NCBI RefSeq assembly: GCF_021155775.2
Contig: NC_060237.1
Coordinates: 15,150,970-15,214,969, forward strand
Direction of reading: 5' to 3'
Length of the DNA stretch: 64,000 nucleotides
Source of the DNA: Neodiprion pinetum
Taxonomy: Eukaryota; Arthropoda; Insecta; Hymenoptera; Diprionidae
A program made the translations under genes and the position numbers. Every line of letters begins with the position of its first letter. Position 1 is the first letter of the stretch. The notes under the pieces are model-generated. The model was not told the origin of the DNA, ran no database searches, and worked only from the letters and a program-made list of their open reading frames with translations. Positions 34,157 through 45,425 of the stretch are shown here, one piece after another.

Positions 34157-37100
34157 ATGGTAAGTAAATAACATAATTATTTTACATGTATGGAAAAACC
34201 GGCAGGTTTGACGCTCGTCTATTTACTTAGATTAAGAAGAGAAATAAAGGGAAGGACCTGTAGTTGTATTTTATACTTTATTTAATTTTCCTTGAATTGG
34301 CAAACGTTTTTATTTTTGATTGTATAGGAAGATGTGTGGGGAATTCCCTTCTAATGCCCAAGAATATAGTACACATTTTCGATTATTTTTTCTTTTTTTT
34401 CTTTTGGGAAAACATTTTCCTCAATTTCCAAATATCCTTAATTTTTTGGTATTCAAATCGATTCTTAACAATTTTGCGCACAGGTGGGATTTTTTAAATA
34501 ATTTTTTCCGTAATCCTGAAGATATTTCCTATCTGAGACCACTGTCAATAGGCAAGATTCCGGAAATCATAAAATTCCCTTTTTTTTCTGATTAAAAAGA
34601 AAATCACTGACCAATAAGGCCACTAAAAGCTCGAAATGAAAATCTGAAAAAATTAGAGATGGTTTTTTATATTCGAAGCCATTAACGTAAAAAATCCGTT
34701 TAACGACCATCCTAATAGATATATATTGTATATGGGGCATTCCACGTCAAATTTACAACCCATGCACCTCACCCTCTTCGATTTTGATCATTGTATGATG
34801 TTGCAACCACGATTTCAACCGACTTAAAACAGTGTCGGAATTTTTTGCAGATTTCTTTAGCCACCACTGAAATAGAAAAAAACTGAAAAACCAATTCCGA
34901 AAACGCTTCTTTTAAAATTCTGAAAAAATTCACACTGATTTTATAATTAAAAATATGATTTGTAAGCACGACACGATAATGGGATCGTATTTTAAATCAT
35001 AAAATCAGTGTGAATTTGTTCAGATTTTTAAAAATGTCGTTCTCGAAATTGGTTTTCCGTTTTTTTTTTAAATTTCACCAGTGGCTAAACAAATCTGAAA
35101 AAAATCCCGAGACCCTTGTGGGTCGGTTGCAAGATCCTACTAACAAATTATCAAAATGAGAGGAGGTGAGGTACATTGGTTGCAATTTGATGTGGAATGC
35201 CCCATAGATATTAGATTGGTCGTTAAATTGCTTTTTTGCAATTTCAATGTTAGATTGTCGTAGATCGGCTTTAACTATATAAAAAAAAAATTTTTAATCT
35301 CTTTCAGATTTTTATTTTGAGCGAAGAAAATTACGGGCCAGCAGGGTCACTAAGGGCTCAGAATAAAAATTTTTGAAAATTAGAGATTTAAAAAAAATAT
35401 ATTTCAAGCTGATCTACGACCATCCAACATTGAAATTCCAAAAAAAGCCATCTAACGACCACCCTTGTGTACATAGTAAAACGAAAGTAATTTTCAGACG
35501 AACGGTAAAATCGCTAACCCGCGTACGCAAAATCGTAAGAGTTGAGAAAGAATATCCTGTATCAACATTTCAGTATGCGTTGTCGATTAGCATTTTAATC
35601 GTTCATAGGACGAAACAATGGCAGTCGTAATAAACTGAATGCTGCAAACAGAATTATCGCATATTCCTTGTCTTATGTACAGACGAATCCTGTTGACACT
35701 TTGGCGACGGAGATGGAGGCGTTAAATCGGATCGTCAACCAGGACGAAATGTGAGTACGCGCACAAATCGCTTTGGAAATCCCGAATCAGCGTTTGTTGG
35801 TAACCGTTCAACAATCATGTCATCAAATATTCTCATCGGAATCTAATAAATTGTAGGAGATGCATTTTTTTTAAACAAAAAAAAATATTTCCTAAACAAC
35901 GCTTCCGACAATTTGTTACATACCAATTTCAATTTTTCTAACACGCCGATTAAAGCATTTCGAACAATCTATCGTTTCGGATTGTAGATACGACTTTTGT
36001 TTCCATAAATAAAAAAATGTTAAGGCCTCTATGCAGAGTCCCCCTTCCTCAATAACAATTGACCCGACATGTTCGCATCCCGACTTATTCCGGTCTTATT
36101 CCCTACACCCCATTTGTACAAAGAATATTTTATTCATTGCAGGATGGATGAAAATACAACGCCTCAACCTGGTGTTGCCTCGGACAGCGCGGAGGTCCCA
36201 AAAACTCCGAATCGTAAGTACTTGTGTGATGCATGCGGTGCGCTTTTTTACTCACCATTTCAATATCGGCATTCCAAACATACAGTGGAGCCTTACACAT
36301 AGCTTACACAGACAATGCTGGAGAAGGTTGTAAGTTTTCCATTCGGTATTGCGAAAGAGTAAGAGGTATAGCAAGCCCTGCTCGCGGATGGATACTTTAT
36401 GCAATTTGCATATTTAGATTGTTTTTTTAATAAAAAGAATACACTTATTTTGTTACCAACTTTAGTAAATCTTCGGCGAAATGTGTAGATTCAGTAAAAG
36501 AATCGTCAGAATGCAGTCGTGTAGGGTTGTGGACTCTAAAAAAAACATTGGACAGTCGCATGATTTGATTTAGATTTTACTTTTTAAGTCCAGAACTCTA
36601 GGCGGGCCCGATCTGGTGATTTTTTATGGAATCTTACGGAAAAGTGGTCTGTCTGGAGAAAACTATTTAAAAAAAATTGTTTCATGGAAAATAGAGTTTA
36701 CAGGGCCGTCAAAATTATGATGCCAATGTTATTAAAAAGAAGATCGAAAACTACAACTTTTACTTTCAATTTTTTTTTTTACAAATACTTCATAGAAAGT
36801 TAAAAAGAAATCGGGTGAAGTCGTATACGACCTTATATGGTTTTTTTTTTTAATTTTCCACGCGGACCAGCGTAGATGATTGTAGTGGACTGCAATAGGT
36901 TACTCTCAGTTGTGTTGTTCTGCTTTTACAGCTACCCCGAACGAGAATAAGAAAAAAAAAAAAAATTGGCGATGGTGGGATAAGAAAAAGTCGAAGAAGA
37001 GAAAAGAAGAAAAAACGTCCGCATCTGCGTCAGATGCTCCAAAATTACACAAGGTGGCCAGATCCACCTCGAACAAGCGGGACAAGCGAGTGTCTCGGAA

Positions 37101-37215
37101 TCCGCGGTTCCGAAAGCAGACTGACGGTCCGTCGAAGGAGACGTCTTCGGACCCGCGGACGACGGAGGAACGAGCGTTGGCAGTAGTGGTCAACACTATA
37201 CTCAATCGCATGTAA
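34157..37215 (+). CDS. Second, multi-exon gene of the P-like element (basic 141-aa protein)
   Basis: Four exons join in frame: 34157-34159 (ATG alone, then GTAAGT), 35683-35750, 36143-36213 and 36932-37215. Every junction has GT-AG and compatible phase, and the total of 426 bp gives 141 aa plus stop. The protein begins TNPVDTLATEMEALNRIV after Met. It then has an acidic/proline stretch and a very basic C-terminal half (NENKKKKK, NWRWWDKKKSKKRKEEK, STSNKRDKRVSRNPRFRK) suggestive of a nuclear nucleic-acid-binding tail. No known domain is recognised. It is divergently arranged from the transposase, whose start is about 320 bp away, so the two may share a promoter region. P elements normally carry no such gene. 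The exon model is inferred from splice signals and phase, not from transcripts. Confidence 0.6.
34600..35340. repeat. Nested foldback element in intron 1 of the second P-element gene
   Basis: The core arms start GGGGCATTCCACGTCAAATT at 34734 and end with its near-perfect inverse at 35203. The 470 bp between them is largely self-complementary around about 34960. Pairing extends outward through TTAACGACCA-x-CCTAATAGATAT and AAAATCTGAAA-type blocks to about 34600 and 35340. A further direct copy of the outer block follows at 35340-35470. No coding capacity. Confidence 0.75.
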
Positions 37216-37916
37216 CCAAAATTTCTGCAGCAAAAATAAAAACCATACAAAAAAGACTAATAATAATAATGATGATATTCCTGATAGTAATAAGAATAAT
37301 AATAATATTGGGTAATGACAACATTTATTCTATTTTCTGACGTACGTTCGTTGATTGTTTGGCCAAGTGCACGTCTTCCTAGAGATTGTTCTGTTTGAAA
37401 TGACAGCACAAGGAGTGGACATGGTGCATTCGACTCCATGTTGACCATTATCCCAACACAACCAGCTTTCGTGCGACATTATTTACATTGGTCACCCTTT
37501 CGAATAGAGCATACGCATTTTATTCGTGGTGCCTACTAAAGAATCCATAAAAAATTCAAGGATATTTTCAGAACATTTTCAGGGTATTCAATGATATTTA
37601 GGGAAAGTAGAAATCAACTGCAATGACAATTAATGATACGTCGGTGATTCTACTGATTCCAGACATAAGTCAGGGTCCTCGATATTTGATTCAAACTTTT
37701 ATGGTAATACATTGTAAACTTCATCATTTCGGGATATATTTCGAGATATACATGCACAATTTCTCATAAATATTTGAATCGAGAGTCGACCGGCGAAGTC
37801 GAAGTATACTGCAAAAAACAATAAACTGGGAATATATATATATATATATATATATATTCTCTTCTAAGAGCACGCGAGGATTGATCAGCCGACACATGAT
37901 TGCGAGAAAGATAGCT
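37216..37916. other. Spacer between second gene and right TIR
   Basis: No gene seen. A (TA)n run lies at about 37832-37858. A 45-bp phrase with CATTGTAAACTTC and TTTCGGGATATAT at 37703-37747 repeats, in direct orientation, sequence at 33977-34020 near the divergent promoters. Confidence 0.5.
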
Positions 37917-38986
37917 GAAATTTTTCTGATCCGGGTTACCAAATAACGAAACGGAAAAAAAAAATGGACAAAAATCTACACACTCTCGGAATTGTTTTTT
38001 TTTCATTCTTTTTTTCTCTTCTCGGTTATCAAAAACACAAAAAAGAAAGCGGGATTAAGCAAGAATATGAAATAAAAAAAAATGTAAGGAAAAAAAAGTC
38101 GGTCCACTCTCACTTTCATTTATTTTCTCTCTTCTGAGTTACCCGTAATGAAAAAGGGGCGGGGATTAAGTAAAAAAAAGAGGCGCCAAAAACGGGGAAC
38201 AAATCGATTCACTCTCGGTATTTTATTGTTTCAATTATTTGTTCTCTTCTAAAAGAAAAAAATAAGTAAATAAAAAAGAAAATAAAAAAATAAAAAGCGA
38301 CCCAGCATCGAACCCGTGTCCCGCAATACCCCACCCTCATGTGGTATCCACTCAGCTGCGCTACAGCTACTTCCGTGTACGTCTGTTTGCTTGATATGTT
38401 TACGGAGCTTGCTCGGAATTCGCTGATGATTCTTTGGAAGATTCAGTTCGAGAAAAAAATAATTTCCCCCAACCACTTGTCCATTGCACATTTTGCATAA
38501 ATGTTATCGAGCTGGCTTCGTATAGTTTTACATAGACTGCGTGTACAAATATTGGAAAACACCAGGCGTCACATATTTTCATATCAATAAAAAAATAATA
38601 TTTATTAAAAAAAAAAAATAAGTATTCGGGCTGGGAATGGTTAATTATTTTGGTTCAGCGTCCGCTAATTGAATCCAAAATTTATCAAATCTGGAGATAC
38701 TTTTATTCACTGACATTCATAATTGAAACAAGAAAAATCCCAATTCTTGCATTCCAGGAAACATCTGTGCGAGCGGGGACAAGGATGCGATTGGCAACCA
38801 CTTGCTCGAGCGACCGAGTATATCTATATATACACGATTGTGGGCCACCTTCGGTGCATGGCCGCCTAGGTGTCAGGTCGGAAATGGGCCACCTTCGGTG
38901 CGTGGCCGCCTAGGTGTCACGTCGACGCTCCAATCTAGCTGGTATCACGAAAAGCCGAGCGTTGGAGATCTCCCTACTCATCTCTG
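37917..38986 (-). repeat. Right terminal inverted repeat of the P-like element
   Basis: Reverse-complement partner of 27945-29015, ending in CATCTCTG before the duplicated GTGCTAC. Differences from the left arm are rare; for example one residue (T for A) changes the conceptual frame in the 28349/38582 ORF pair. The high identity points to recent activity or ongoing gene conversion between the arms. Confidence 0.92.
38297..38370 (-). other. tRNA-like sequence in the right TIR
   Basis: Inverted partner of 28561-28634, with the same A-box-like and B-box-like phrases on the minus strand. Its presence in both arms shows it was part of the TIR before the arms were last homogenised. Confidence 0.5.
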
Positions 38987-38993
38987 GTGCTAC

Positions 38994-39544
38994 TTTGGTG
39001 TGACCCTGACGTTCGAAGGCGTTAGCTTCGCCACCTATTTCCACAACTAGGACTAGAATACAGCCGGTGTTTGCGTATCAACCTACTCCAAGGCCTTCAG
39101 CGCTAATGCCGTTGCCGTGGTCCCTCCAACGATACAGGCTTTGAATTTACCGTGCTCGCCGTCCCTGCTCTTCATTTTATCAATATGCGCTACAGTTCAA
39201 GGTGGACTACCGTGGCTGTCAATCAGGCTCGGAATCCACAATATCACGACTGGGTCATGGTTGTTACAACGATGTCAAGTGTGAGGCAGTGTCACCGTCG
39301 CTGAGTCCCTAAACTATCCGAGATTCTACTTGTCGAATGAGGAATTAACCGTGGTTAAATTGTAACGCACCAAATATACGATGAATATATATTTTACGAA
39401 ATAATAATAATAAGTTGTGTTGAAAAAAAAATAGTACAAAAGAAAATAACATAAAATAACTTCGTTTATACTAGAATCTAGGTTTTAAATTGTAGAGCTA
39501 TCTACTACCGCCTTCCACTCTCTTCCCCTTCTTGAATCAGGCGG
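38994..39544. other. Intergenic right flank of the P-like element
   Basis: No gene or recognisable element seen. Confidence 0.4.
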
Positions 39545-41250
39545 GCGCTTTGCCTCGTTTATCCCTATACCAGCCATATCAAGCTGGAACCGCCACATTC
39601 GAAAATCGAAAAATCTGCTATAGAATAATTAGGCGCTAATTAAAGGCTGATTGAATGCTCTATTTTCGAATTAAATGCTCTGCGTTTCTTAAGGGGTTAT
39701 ATACAGTTAGAATTTTCAAAAAATCGATTTTTTTTTTATTTTATTTTCTTAATGTACATATATTTAAGAATACACACAGAAAATTTCATATCGTTCCGGT
39801 GAATATTTCCGAAGTTACACGCAAATTTGAAAAGGCGTTTCAGAGTGCTTGAAAGTGCAAGGCCGGAGCGAAAGGGTTCACCTGAAACGCTGTCCCTTTT
39901 ATGTACCTGCCTATCGTAAATGTTCCCTTCTAATATATTTAGATGCGTAAAGCAACAGTGTGTTATGTTTTTTTTTATACCTGAAAGGTAAATTTTTATT
40001 TTTCTCTCCCCAAACTTTAAACGCGTTTTTTTCAAAATGGTGTTTACAAAGTCGGTGACCAACATTACTCGAAAACGGTTAAACCGATTGGTCTCAAATT
40101 TTAACACGAGCTTCTTAAATATATTTTTCAGTAATTTATCCAAGATTTTTTCTCACCGGTAAATATATTTTTTTTTATAAACAATTTAGGGCCGAAATTT
40201 TGGTCAAAAATCGATTTCTTTTTTTGAGAAACCGCCACATTGTCAAAAAAATTTATTTTGCTTATTCCTTCAATTAATTACTAGATTTAACATTACTTCA
40301 ACGAAATCTGTTTGGTTTTTCAATTTCTGAGGATCCAGTTCAAAGATATAGTGATCACCGCAAAACGTCTTTTTTGAGAGGAGCTCCCGGAGATCAGCTG
40401 TAGCTCTTTTCCAAATAAATATTTTTACTAATAGTAAGTCTTAAAATACAGTTAAAAGAAAGCATAATATGTGTACAAATTTTCAGATCAATAAATTTGA
40501 AAGTTTTCTCAGAAAAAAAATCTGAAAAATTCGCTTTTTTCGGCCTTCTAACTGTATATAACCCCTTAAAAGAAACCTGTGGCGGTGCAAGCTCGACATA
40601 AGCCTGGAACCGTCACAACGAAAGAAACGGAAAACACGTAAAATTTTGGAAAAGTTTTAGGGTCATAATTGAAGGCTAATCAAAGGCTCTTGGAATTCCT
40701 CATCTTTGAAATAATTACTCGGCGTTTTTTAAACAAAAGCTGTTACGGTGCTAGCTCGAGATGGACCAGACTTTAAAAAAAACGGGAACGAGGTCAAGTT
40801 TCAAAAAAGTGTGACGGTCATAATTGGAGGCTAATTAAAGGTTCCCGGAATATTAACCGCTCGAATTAACTGCTCAACCCCCGAGGGGTGGAAACCACCT
40901 CAAAACTAGAAGAATCGGTGTAACTCATGGACGCAACAACTTACGGAGTTCGTACAAGCGCCAAAATTACTCTGGAATTGAAGGCTCCCGGAATATCACC
41001 CGCTCGAATTAACTGCTCCACCCCCAAGGGGTGGAAACCACCATAAAACTCAAAAAATCGGGGTAACTTTTGGACGCAACAACTTACAGATTTCGTACGG
41101 GCGCTAAAATTACTCTAGAATTAAAGGCTCCTGGAAAACCATCCGCTCGAATTAACTGCTCCGCACCCGAGGGGTGGAAACCACCTAAAAACTAGAAAAA
41201 ACGGTGTCACTCTTGGACCCAACAACCTACAGGGTCTCTAGAGGCACCAA
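39545..41250 (+). repeat. Dispersed repeat copy 1, with internal tandem array
   Basis: The sequence from about 39570 to 41230 reappears in reverse complement at 59510-60110, apart from an 881-bp insertion at 39689-40569. Its right half (about 40850-41250) is a tandem array of about 130-bp units. Each unit carries CTCGAATTAACTGCTCC, an AGGGGTGGAAACCACC inverted phrase and GGACGCAACAACTTAC. The family is non-coding. Confidence 0.8.
39689..40569. mobile_element. TTAA-flanked MITE nested in the dispersed repeat
   Basis: The insertion begins TTAAGGGGTTATATACAGTT and ends with the exact inverse (AACTGTATATAACCCCTTAA), giving perfect TIRs of at least 20 bp with TTAA at both tips. TTAA targets are typical of piggyBac-like and some other superfamilies. 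It has no coding frame and is non-autonomous. The related copy at 59980-60005 continues through this point without the insertion. Confidence 0.85.
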
Positions 41251-41925
41251 AATCACTCTACAGTCAACGGCTTTGGATACACTGCCCTTACAAATCGAAT
41301 GCTTCACAGTCCACCCACAAGGGTGTGATTGACACACGAATTTCACAAATCGACGGAGCAGTTGGATGAAACAGGATTTTCAATGCGAAAAAATGTTCGT
41401 GTCGCGTGAATTCGTTAGGCAATTTTTGTGTCTTGTACTTTGATTTCAGCATCGTCACCAACGAACGTCATCCTAACGCAAATGAAGCATTGTTCTTGCA
41501 GTTATTGATTTCACTTTCGGAATTGCAGATGAGTGATGGAGATTATTTACTGTGTACCTTTGTTCATACTATAAAAAGTATTCGTTACCGCCACCGTCGT
41601 CACCATTACAGGAACTCAGCCCTTCCTTCCCTTTCCAGACACTAAGTAGAAAGATAGACACAATGGTCCAAATTGTGTTACAGGCTTCAGAAAGTGAGTG
41701 TGTAATATAAAGAAAGTTCCTACTCCAAATTTCAAATTTTCAGAAGCCGCCAATTTTTTTTACGGCCTGGGGGTCAACGACAGCCGGGTCGTTTTGGCAC
41801 AATCAATTTATTTAATGAATCATCCGTGAAACATATAATAGGAATATGAACACCTTCCAACGTACCGCCATGATGAGGGCTTACGGAAGAGCTTCATTTA
41901 TGATAAACAATTAATAAAAAAAATT
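41251..41925. other. Intergenic, no gene recognised
   Basis: The 79-codon frame at 41406-41645 has no recognisable domain. Nothing else was seen. Confidence 0.4.
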
Positions 41926-42545
41926 CATGGACATATATGCGAAAGTTTTTGTATATATTAATTGGAACATAAGAATTTCACAAAATATCTTCTTCCGCCT
42001 GAATTTCATGACAGAACTCAACTCCCACTCATATAAGCAGGCGTAAAAATCTGAGAAAATTTGTATTTTCAAGGATGAAATTAATTGGGATGTTTTTGTT
42101 TGGAATAACAAACGCGAAAAGAATACTGTTTCACCTATAAAATGCAACGACGGTCGTCCAGGACTGTGAAACTGCGCTGGGCATGTGGCACGTGAGCGAC
42201 GAGGCTACGACGCTGCATCTCTACCTGCTTTAAAGACGATTGTTGTTGTTCTGAATTATTGGAAGACTATCATAAAGTTTTTTTTATGTTATGCATTTAT
42301 TCAGTGAATGAATTAATATTAATAAATTCAAATGAATAAATTCAAATTCTAGCGGAAAGTTGTAATAGATCTTTTACCGTAAGAATCGAGACTCAAATAT
42401 ACGGGTGAAATTCGCAAAATTCCAACACTTATGTGAGTGGAAGACGAGTTTTGTGGTGGAATTCAGGCTGAAGATGATATTTTTCAAGTGTCTCATGTTC
42501 GAATTAATGCGTACAATAAGTTTCGCGTATACGTCTATAAATATT
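41926..42545. repeat. Diverged inverted repeat
   Basis: About 135 bp at 41926-42060 pairs with 42405-42542 in reverse complement (for example GGAATTCAGGCTGAAGA versus the inverse of TCTTCCGCCTGAATTTC). Identity is moderate. It is probably an old MITE or two opposed copies of one repeat. Confidence 0.6.
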
Positions 42546-43217
42546 GTTTGTCAATTTTTTTGCTTTAATCGTAACCCTCTCGTAACTCCCCGTCGTGGGC
42601 GTGCGTTGGAGGTTGTTCGTAGCACTATCAGGGTAGAGCCCTCACGCGGGTCTCGCGGTGTGCATAAGGCATTTATCCAGCGATAAAAAAACAGAAAAAA
42701 AAGGTAGCGACAGAACGAGAAAACCGGGAATAGTCAAGGAATATCATCTATCGGGAAAAGTCAGATAATTATGATGAACCATAGGGAAAAACGTACTTTT
42801 TTCGAGAATCCTTTTGCAAACTTCTGCAGCAAGCCTTCGTAATTTCAGTTCAGCTAACTTTCGGAAATGGTATCGTTGAATTTCTAATCATTTGTGTGAA
42901 ACAGAGAATTACTATTTGTTTTTTAGATCCAAATTTATATATTCAAGGTACACAACTTTGAGAACGTGTTAAAAAGTTCGGAAATTCTGCATCTATTGAC
43001 GGGAAAAGTGAAGGATGTTCATCTGAGCAAAATTGTCGCCACCCTGGCTGTTATATGTTACACGGATTACTCATATAAAAAAAAAATGAAGCTTGTGAAA
43101 ATGGTGTAATGAAATCTGTTGTCAACTCCCGAGCTTCTAGTGCGCCACTATGCAGCGAGAAGAGTGCGTAGAGTAGATATCGAGCTTGCGTACTCTCGAA
43201 AGAAACGGGCCTGCGAG
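42546..43217. other. Intergenic, no gene recognised
   Basis: No coding frame of interest; the last eight bases (43210-43217) are the left TSD of the hAT-type MITE. Confidence 0.4.
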
Positions 43218-43885
43218 TAGGTTTGCCAGACGTCTGGCTTTAGCCGGATATGTTTGGCTTTTTACGATCATATCCGGCCAAATATTCACGTGTCCGGCCT
43301 GTCCGGCTTCTGTTAGACTTTTTGTCAGTTTTATTTGTCGCATGCATCTGCAGATGCAGCGCCTGCAGAGCGAGCGAAGCAATGCGGCATATGCCGATTC
43401 ACGGCAACGGCTCACCTTTTTGTTTGTACTACTCGCAGCAGGTTTTGTTTTTAGTTGGCGGTAAGAACGCGTAGTGTGCTCAGCCTATGCATTTTGAACA
43501 TCAGTCAGCGGTAACCGTATTTTTAGTGAGTTAGTTTTAAATGAATACCAAATGATGATGGGACTAATTATTGATGGTTGCTAGTTATACTGGTTAATTT
43601 TGGAACAAAACTGTGACTTATTAGTACTCAGCCTTGTCCACGGCCACCTACAAAGCTGCAGCCACTACTGCTGACGGGGCAGCAGGTAAATATTTTTAAA
43701 CATTTAAAATAAGTAATCGAATTGTTTTTTATTATGAAAGTTATGTCCAGCCTTGAAAACGTATGTCTGGCTTACAAAAAGGTACGCTTGGTTATTAAAA
43801 AAATATATGTCCGGCTTTTAGGCCAAAATGTCCGGCCAAATATAGCGCCGAGTCCGGCTTTTGTATTATGGGGTTAGCAACCCTA
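43218..43885. mobile_element. hAT-type MITE with 8-bp target duplication
   Basis: The element starts TAGGTTTGCCAGAC and ends GTTAGCAACCCTA, short imperfect TIRs of the TAGGGTTGCCA type common in hAT elements. CCTGCGAG flanks both sides (43210-43217 and 43886-43893). Subterminal TCCGGC/GCCGGA motifs recur near both ends, as expected for hAT transposase binding. At 668 bp with no transposase frame, it is non-autonomous. Confidence 0.82.
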
Positions 43886-43893
43886 CCTGCGAG

Positions 43894-45006
43894 TCGAATC
43901 TGGGCTTTGTCGAGAGCTGTGCGCGGTGCGCGCACTTGACCGCTGTCACAAACGAAAGGTCCGGTAACACGTGTCGAGCACGCCGCCGCGCTCGCGCCGG
44001 TGGGACAAAATATCGGTTCGGCAAGAACAGTGAAAACGCTGCCAGTTCCTTGTAGTGAATACAGCGGTCGGGTCGATTCCGGAAAACGTTATACACCTAT
44101 GAGATCGTTTGAAACGTCTTAGTGGTACAATTGAATCATTGAAATCGCGGATTTCTTAACTGCATTCGCCACGTAGTAATATTCTACGGACATCATTCGT
44201 ACTCTCGCAGGGGGATATTTGTTTGTCACCCCCGGGGGGGTTATTTCGGTGATTTATCCTGCGTGTGAGTGAAAAAACATTTACTGAAACGTATTGTGTG
44301 TCAATGAGAGTAAGGCTTCAAAGACCGACGCAGAGTGCTGAGCTGTATTGAACGTAAAGTAAATAGAGAGTTCTATTATGAAGGATCAGTGAAGTGAATG
44401 CGCGTCCCAAATTTTAGCTGAAAATATTCAAAACTGAAGGATAGAAGGATAAATCGAGTAAATCCTGGTGGGAATGAAAGTATAGAGAGATTGACGAATA
44501 GAAGGGCCACAATATCGAATCTTTAAAAATGCAAAAATATCTATTGTAGAATTCGAAAAATTTGGAAATTCCAATTATGGAAAATTGAAAAAATCAAAAG
44601 ATCAGAACGTCGAATGTAAAAATGTAGAATCGTCAGAATTCGTCTCGATCATACAAAATCATACCCAGATTCTTGATTTTGCTTTCTATCTTTTGATCTT
44701 TCTATATTTTGCCTCTGTATTTCGACTTTCTATATTTTCAATTTTATATACTTGGACTTTACTTGGATATATTTCGATTATTCTATGAATGAAATGTTCG
44801 CGTCTTTGAAAACTCGATCTCCTTGTCCTTCTATGGGTCGGCTATTCTATTTTCTTACTCCCACCCAAATAACTTGAGATGGCTTAATTTGAATTTTTTT
44901 ATGGTTTATGTCAATTCTTGTATTTAAAATATATGAGCATGTGAGATCTGGCTTGATATCGACTGGGTAACCTCTGCGATTTATTTCTAGTATCATCGAA
45001 CCTCTC
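43894..45006. other. Intergenic, no gene recognised
   Basis: The first 200 bp are CG-rich and could be promoter-like, but no linked coding exon was found. The rest is AT-rich. Confidence 0.35.
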
Positions 45007-45294
45007 CTACACTCCAGCTGGCCTCACCGCAATTGTCGTGTAATGACCGGTTCCATGTCAGCGGAACGTCGAGTGGTTGCCGGTGTGAAGTCAATCACGC
45101 TAATTAAACGGAAACAGGACGAATCTCTGTTTAACGGATCAACAAAACGTTTTGGGATCTCGTCTAAAGTAATCAAGCCGACATGTTCATCCATTTCAAA
45201 CATAAGGAATGGTCCTATGGGCATAAAATGAAGGTAAAGGTAATTCTTGCAACAAAATTCTGATAATATCGTAACATACTGGATGTTTTTTTGA

Positions 45295-45425
45295 ATTTGT
45301 AGAAGAGCGGAGAAAGGAGAGAGGAAAGCCGGGAGAGGGATGAGGTGAGAGAACAGGGAAGAGTTAGGAGAGAAGAGAGAAGAGAGAAGAGAAAAGCAAG
45401 CACAGAGAAGAAAATGGTAGAATCT
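45295..45425. repeat. Purine-rich (GA)n tract
   Basis: About 130 bp almost entirely of A and G on the plus strand (GAGAGAAGAGAGAAGAGA-type). It lies in the intron before the last exon of the transposase-USP pseudogene; on the coding strand it is a pyrimidine tract. Confidence 0.85.

Larger units (their letters stand above)
27945..38986. mobile_element. P-superfamily DNA transposon with ~1.07-kb TIRs
   Basis: The element begins CAGAGATGAGTAGGG and ends with its reverse complement. It is flanked by GTGCTAC at 27938-27944 and again at 38987-38993, a perfect 7-bp TSD. The two ends are inverted copies of each other for about 1,070 bp. Inside are an intact THAP-type P transposase on the minus strand and a second, spliced gene on the plus strand. 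Classical P elements have 31-bp TIRs, a single gene and 8-bp duplications, so the size (11.0 kb) and TIR length are notable. Confidence 0.88.

Noticed and set aside
43894..44100. CG-rich promoter or first exon of a host gene
   Set aside because: No downstream coding exon with consistent splice signals could be identified.
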